Assembly: GCA_009782015.1 (NCBI GenBank)
Contig: WQUP01000028.1
Location: 1 to 7,490 of the forward strand
Direction of reading: 5' to 3'
From: Endomicrobiia bacterium
GTDB taxonomy: Bacteria > Elusimicrobiota > Endomicrobiia > Endomicrobiales > Endomicrobiaceae
DNA: 7,490 nt
A program made the translations under genes and the position numbers. Below, one piece after another: positions 5,580 through 7,490 of the stretch (positions are counted from its first letter, which is position 1; each line of letters begins with the position of its first letter). Below the pieces are notes generated by a model. The model did not search any database and was not told the DNA's origin. It was given only the letters and a program-made list of their open reading frames with translations.

Positions 5580-6215
5580 TTACATTATTATATTGATATT
5601 CGGAATATTCAAATGGCCTTTGAATTTATATCCGACTCCGATACCTGCTCTGCTGTAAGTAATGTCTGCGGTTTGGCTAAAATACAAATGTTTATATTCT
5701 ATGCCGCTGTTGTAAACGGCATAAGTCGCATCAACAAATAAACCGAAAGGAAATTCCCAGCCGGCTGAAAAAGAATAGTACAGGCCGCGTTTATAGTTTA
5801 CGGAAATATAGCTGCTGTCCCAATGCATAGTATCGAGAAAAAGCAGATTATAACCCAAATTTAATCTGAAAAACAGCTCCGGCAAGCGAAGGATAGGATT
5901 TGTTTGCGCCGACAAATAAACCGGCATATGCCAAAAAGTATAACCGTCATCTCTATAGTATCTTCTTGGCACAGGCAATTCAAAACCGCAGCCGACTTTA
6001 AGATAATTTTCTATAGCGGGAACAATGTATTCGCCTGAAAGCGTAACCGAAACGGAGGTATCATAATTTTCCGAGCCGGGCGCGTTAATATTGCCTTTTC
6101 CGGTTTTAATCTTATAATCTCCGGCAATATCAAGACTTGTCCTCAAATTAAATTCAGCAAAAACCGGCGCCGACATCAAAATTACCGCGATTACAGCCAA
6201 AACCATTTTTTTCAT
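5580..6215 (-). CDS. Secreted beta-rich protein, probable outer-membrane barrel
   Basis: I do not recognise a named family. The 211 residues begin with a clear signal peptide: basic MKK, a hydrophobic core VLAVIAVILM and a cleavage site SAPVFA before Glu21. The mature part is made of alternating polar and hydrophobic strands rich in Tyr, Phe and Gly (for example YLKVGCGFELPVP, FFRLNLGYNLLFL, GLYYSFSAGWEFPFGLFVDA, AGIGVGYKF), as in small outer-membrane beta-barrels. Position 211 is Met, so the usual C-terminal aromatic residue of a barrel is absent. The ATG is preceded by GGGAAG at good spacing. The upstream neighbour is another envelope protein, separated by 259 bp of repeats. Function is unknown; a porin-like or structural envelope role is an inference. 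Confidence 0.8.
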   Translation of the reverse strand: MKKMVLAVIAVILMSAPVFAEFNLRTSLDIAGDYKIKTGKGNINAPGSENYDTSVSVTLSGEYIVPAIENYLKVGCGFELPVPRRYYRDDGYTFWHMPVYLSAQTNPILRLPELFFRLNLGYNLLFLDTMHWDSSYISVNYKRGLYYSFSAGWEFPFGLFVDATYAVYNSGIEYKHLYFSQTADITYSRAGIGVGYKFKGHLNIPNINIIM

Positions 6216-6280
6216 TTTTCTTCCCGGTTTCCGGCCTCCGCGATAAGCATATTTGTTTTTTTCGTTTCAAGGCAAGGCGA

Positions 6281-6322
6281 GGCGCGCTACGCGCCGAAGT
6301 TGAGAGAGCCGCCTTTGGCGGC
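6281..6322. repeat. Two short perfect GC hairpins
   Basis: The first is 6281-6295: GGCGCG, loop CTA, CGCGCC. The second is 6308-6322: GCCGCC, loop TTT, GGCGGC. Each has a 6 bp perfect stem and a 3 nt loop. They sit between the OmpA-type gene and the next gene and have no T-run on either side, so they are not classical intrinsic terminators. Confidence 0.8.
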
Positions 6323-6327
6323 GAAGC

Positions 6328-6414
6328 TTGGAAGTTTGGAGAGCTTAGAAGCTTGGCAAAGACAAGAATTTTGTCGTCCGCCGTTGCCAAGCTTCCAAAC
6401 TTCTAAACTTCCAA
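6328..6414. repeat. Long imperfect inverted repeat
   Basis: The arm 6328-6359 is largely complementary to 6384-6414. Perfect blocks lie at the inner end (GAAGCTTGGCAA against TTGCCAAGCTTC) and the outer end (TTGGAAGTTT against AAACTTCCAA). The 24 nt between the arms contain a further small hairpin (GACAA/TTGTC). The composition, a reiterated GAAGTTT/GAAGCTT motif, is unlike the flanking genes. Confidence 0.8.
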
Positions 6415-6438
6415 TCTTCCGCCGTTCTCGCCGTTGCC

Positions 6439-6466
6439 TCGCATCCTCGCCTCTTCGCATCCTCGC
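6439..6466. repeat. Short direct repeat, 16 bp period
   Basis: TCGCATCCTCGC occurs at 6439-6450 and again at 6455-6466, just downstream of the stop of the OmpA-domain gene. GCCGTT occurs around it at 6421, 6430 and 6471. It looks like a small minisatellite remnant. Confidence 0.7.
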
Positions 6467-6474
6467 ATCTGCCG

Positions 6475-7490
6475 TTACTCCACAAATATCTCCGTTCTTC
6501 TGTTTGCCGCTCTGCCGGCTGCCGTCGCATTGCTCTGTACCGGCATTGTGTCGGCAAAGCCTTGGTAACTCAACTTTTCCGCTGGGATTCCTGCTTTTAT
6601 AAATTCGTCATACACGCTTCTTGCTCTTTGTCTTGATAATCTCTTGTTCGTCTCTTTCGAGCCAGTGTTGTCCGTATGTCCCTCTATCGCTATCTTTTTG
6701 AAATCTAATCCCTTAAGCTCTTCCGCTATCGCGTCTATCTGTTTCTTGTCTTCTTCGTTTAGGTCATAGCTGTTTGTCGCAAAGTGTGTTGTCAGCGTAT
6801 AGGTTTTCAGCATCGGTCTTTTTCTTCTTGCTTCGGCTTCTGCTTTCTGTTTTGCCAAATCCGCGTCGCTTATTTCTTTGGTTATTGCCGCTTCTTCCGC
6901 TATTCTTTGCGCTTTTGCTGCTTCTTCACGGGCTAATGCCTGTTTCCTTGCTTCTTCAGCCGCTGCCGCTGCTTCTGCTTGTCTCTGCGCTTCTAACTTT
7001 GCCTGCTGAGCGGCTGCTTCCCGGGCTGCTTGCAGCTTTGCTTTTTCATCTGCCAATCTGTTCGCTTCTTCATCAGCTTTGCTTTTGCCTTTTCCGAATA
7101 AGTATCTTACGCCGATATTGCCGTATATATTCTCATATTTCTCGCCTATGTAATACTTCGCGTTTGCAAAGCCTTTCCAATGCTGGCTTATCCTCACTTC
7201 GCCGCCGGCTCCTGCTCCTATCACTACATTCTTTTCATCCGCTCCCCTGCTGTTAAATTCTATACCTGTTCCGTTAAACTGGCTCTCTATTTCAGGCTTT
7301 GTTCCTTCAAACACGCACTTTCCTTCTACATTTGCGTACCATATCCATATTCCTTTCTCGTAATCCACTCCCGCTCCTACACGCCCCGCACTTCTTAAAT
7401 AGTTTCCGCCTTTTGTGTCTAAATCATATATTCCGCCGCCGGTTTCTTTAAAGTCGCCGTAATTGGTGTTGGCTATCTCTAATCCGGCAA
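6475..7490 (-). CDS. Barrel/coiled-coil/OmpA-domain envelope protein, 5' end outside window
   Basis: The reading frame is open to the window edge, so this is the C-terminal 337 residues of a longer protein; GTG at 7368 is an internal valine codon. Residues 1-131 are beta-rich and resemble the end of an autotransporter-type barrel (RSAGRVGAGVDYEKGIWIWY, a GAGAGGEVRI strand, and a closing GNIGVRYLF). Residues about 135-225 are an Ala/Gln/Glu/Lys/Arg-rich helix with coiled-coil character. Residues about 228-337 are an OmpA-family peptidoglycan-binding domain: FATNSYDLNEEDKKQIDAIA, GHTDNTGS, LSRQRARSVYDEF, and the closing NRRTEIFVE. Asp273 and Arg288 (partial numbering) have the 15-residue spacing of the diaminopimelate-binding Asp/Arg pair of E. 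coli OmpA. The likely role is to tie the outer membrane to the cell wall. The order barrel, coiled coil, OmpA is plausible, but the barrel family is inferred. Confidence 0.88.
   Translation of the reverse strand, partial: AGLEIANTNYGDFKETGGGIYDLDTKGGNYLRSAGRVGAGVDYEKGIWIWYANVEGKCVFEGTKPEIESQFNGTGIEFNSRGADEKNVVIGAGAGGEVRISQHWKGFANAKYYIGEKYENIYGNIGVRYLFGKGKSKADEEANRLADEKAKLQAAREAAAQQAKLEAQRQAEAAAAAEEARKQALAREEAAKAQRIAEEAAITKEISDADLAKQKAEAEARRKRPMLKTYTLTTHFATNSYDLNEEDKKQIDAIAEELKGLDFKKIAIEGHTDNTGSKETNKRLSRQRARSVYDEFIKAGIPAEKLSYQGFADTMPVQSNATAAGRAANRRTEIFVE

Larger units (their letters stand above)
6216..6474. other. Gene-free, repeat-filled intergenic region
   Basis: I see no gene in these 259 bp. 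From the high-coordinate side they hold a 16 bp-period direct repeat, a long imperfect inverted repeat, two short GC hairpins and then an A/T-rich stretch before the 211-aa protein gene. A TTGAAA at 6268-6263 on the minus strand could be a -35 box, but I find no convincing -10 at the right distance. Confidence 0.8.

Noticed and set aside
6774..7256. Plus-strand Leu-rich 160-codon open frame
   Set aside because: It is the antisense of the Ala/Gln/Glu-rich coiled coil of the OmpA-domain gene; GCT/GCC repeats give leucines on the other strand. No domain or good start signal.
7366..7368. GTG as the start of the OmpA-domain protein
   Set aside because: The frame stays open upstream to the window edge with barrel-like sequence and no signal peptide follows this codon, so the gene is partial.

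Overview
All genes in the window lie on the minus strand, so transcription runs from high to low coordinates. The gene set points to a Gram-negative bacterium: two outer-membrane-type proteins, an OmpA peptidoglycan anchor, and a housekeeping block in the order gmk, rpoZ, coaC, coaB, udg, priA. The moderate GC content, the Ala-rich tail on omega and the many short dispersed palindromic repeats would suit an Elusimicrobiota-like lineage. That placement is an impression and is not proven by anything in the sequence.

Layout in transcription order. (1) 7490-6475: the 3' part of an envelope protein joining a beta-barrel-like region, a long Ala/Gln/Glu coiled coil and an OmpA peptidoglycan-binding domain; its start lies outside the window. 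(2) 6474-6216: a gene-free stretch filled with short palindromes and a long imperfect inverted repeat. (3) 6215-5580: a secreted 211-residue beta-rich protein, probably in the outer membrane, followed by a likely intrinsic terminator at 5564-5534. (4) From a candidate promoter at 5536-5508 comes a tight housekeeping operon: guanylate kinase, a 175-184 bp tandem duplication, RNA polymerase omega, CoaC and CoaB (the two halves of the usual CoaBC fusion, overlapping by 4 nt), family 4 uracil-DNA glycosylase, and the replication-restart helicase PriA. The operon ends at a likely terminator at 53-22.

How the genes work together: the operon combines nucleotide supply (Gmk), transcription (omega), coenzyme A synthesis (CoaC and CoaB), uracil repair (Udg) and replication restart (PriA). 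Gmk-omega-CoaBC-PriA is a widespread bacterial gene order; udg is the additional member here. Several junctions overlap (coaC/coaB 4 nt, coaB/udg 41 nt, udg/priA 4 nt), which suggests translational coupling.

The most notable signal is that mobile-looking palindromic repeats have entered essential genes without breaking the reading frame. About 96 codons of PriA, exactly where the winged-helix domain normally sits, come from three stacked repeat families. About 29 codons of CoaB come from a different inverted-repeat element. A fourth, AT-rich element between gmk and rpoZ supplies the last gmk codons and has been tandemly duplicated together with the gmk 3' end and the rpoZ ribosome binding site. 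The pattern resembles the Rickettsia palindromic elements that insert in frame into proteins, but the repeat families here are different.
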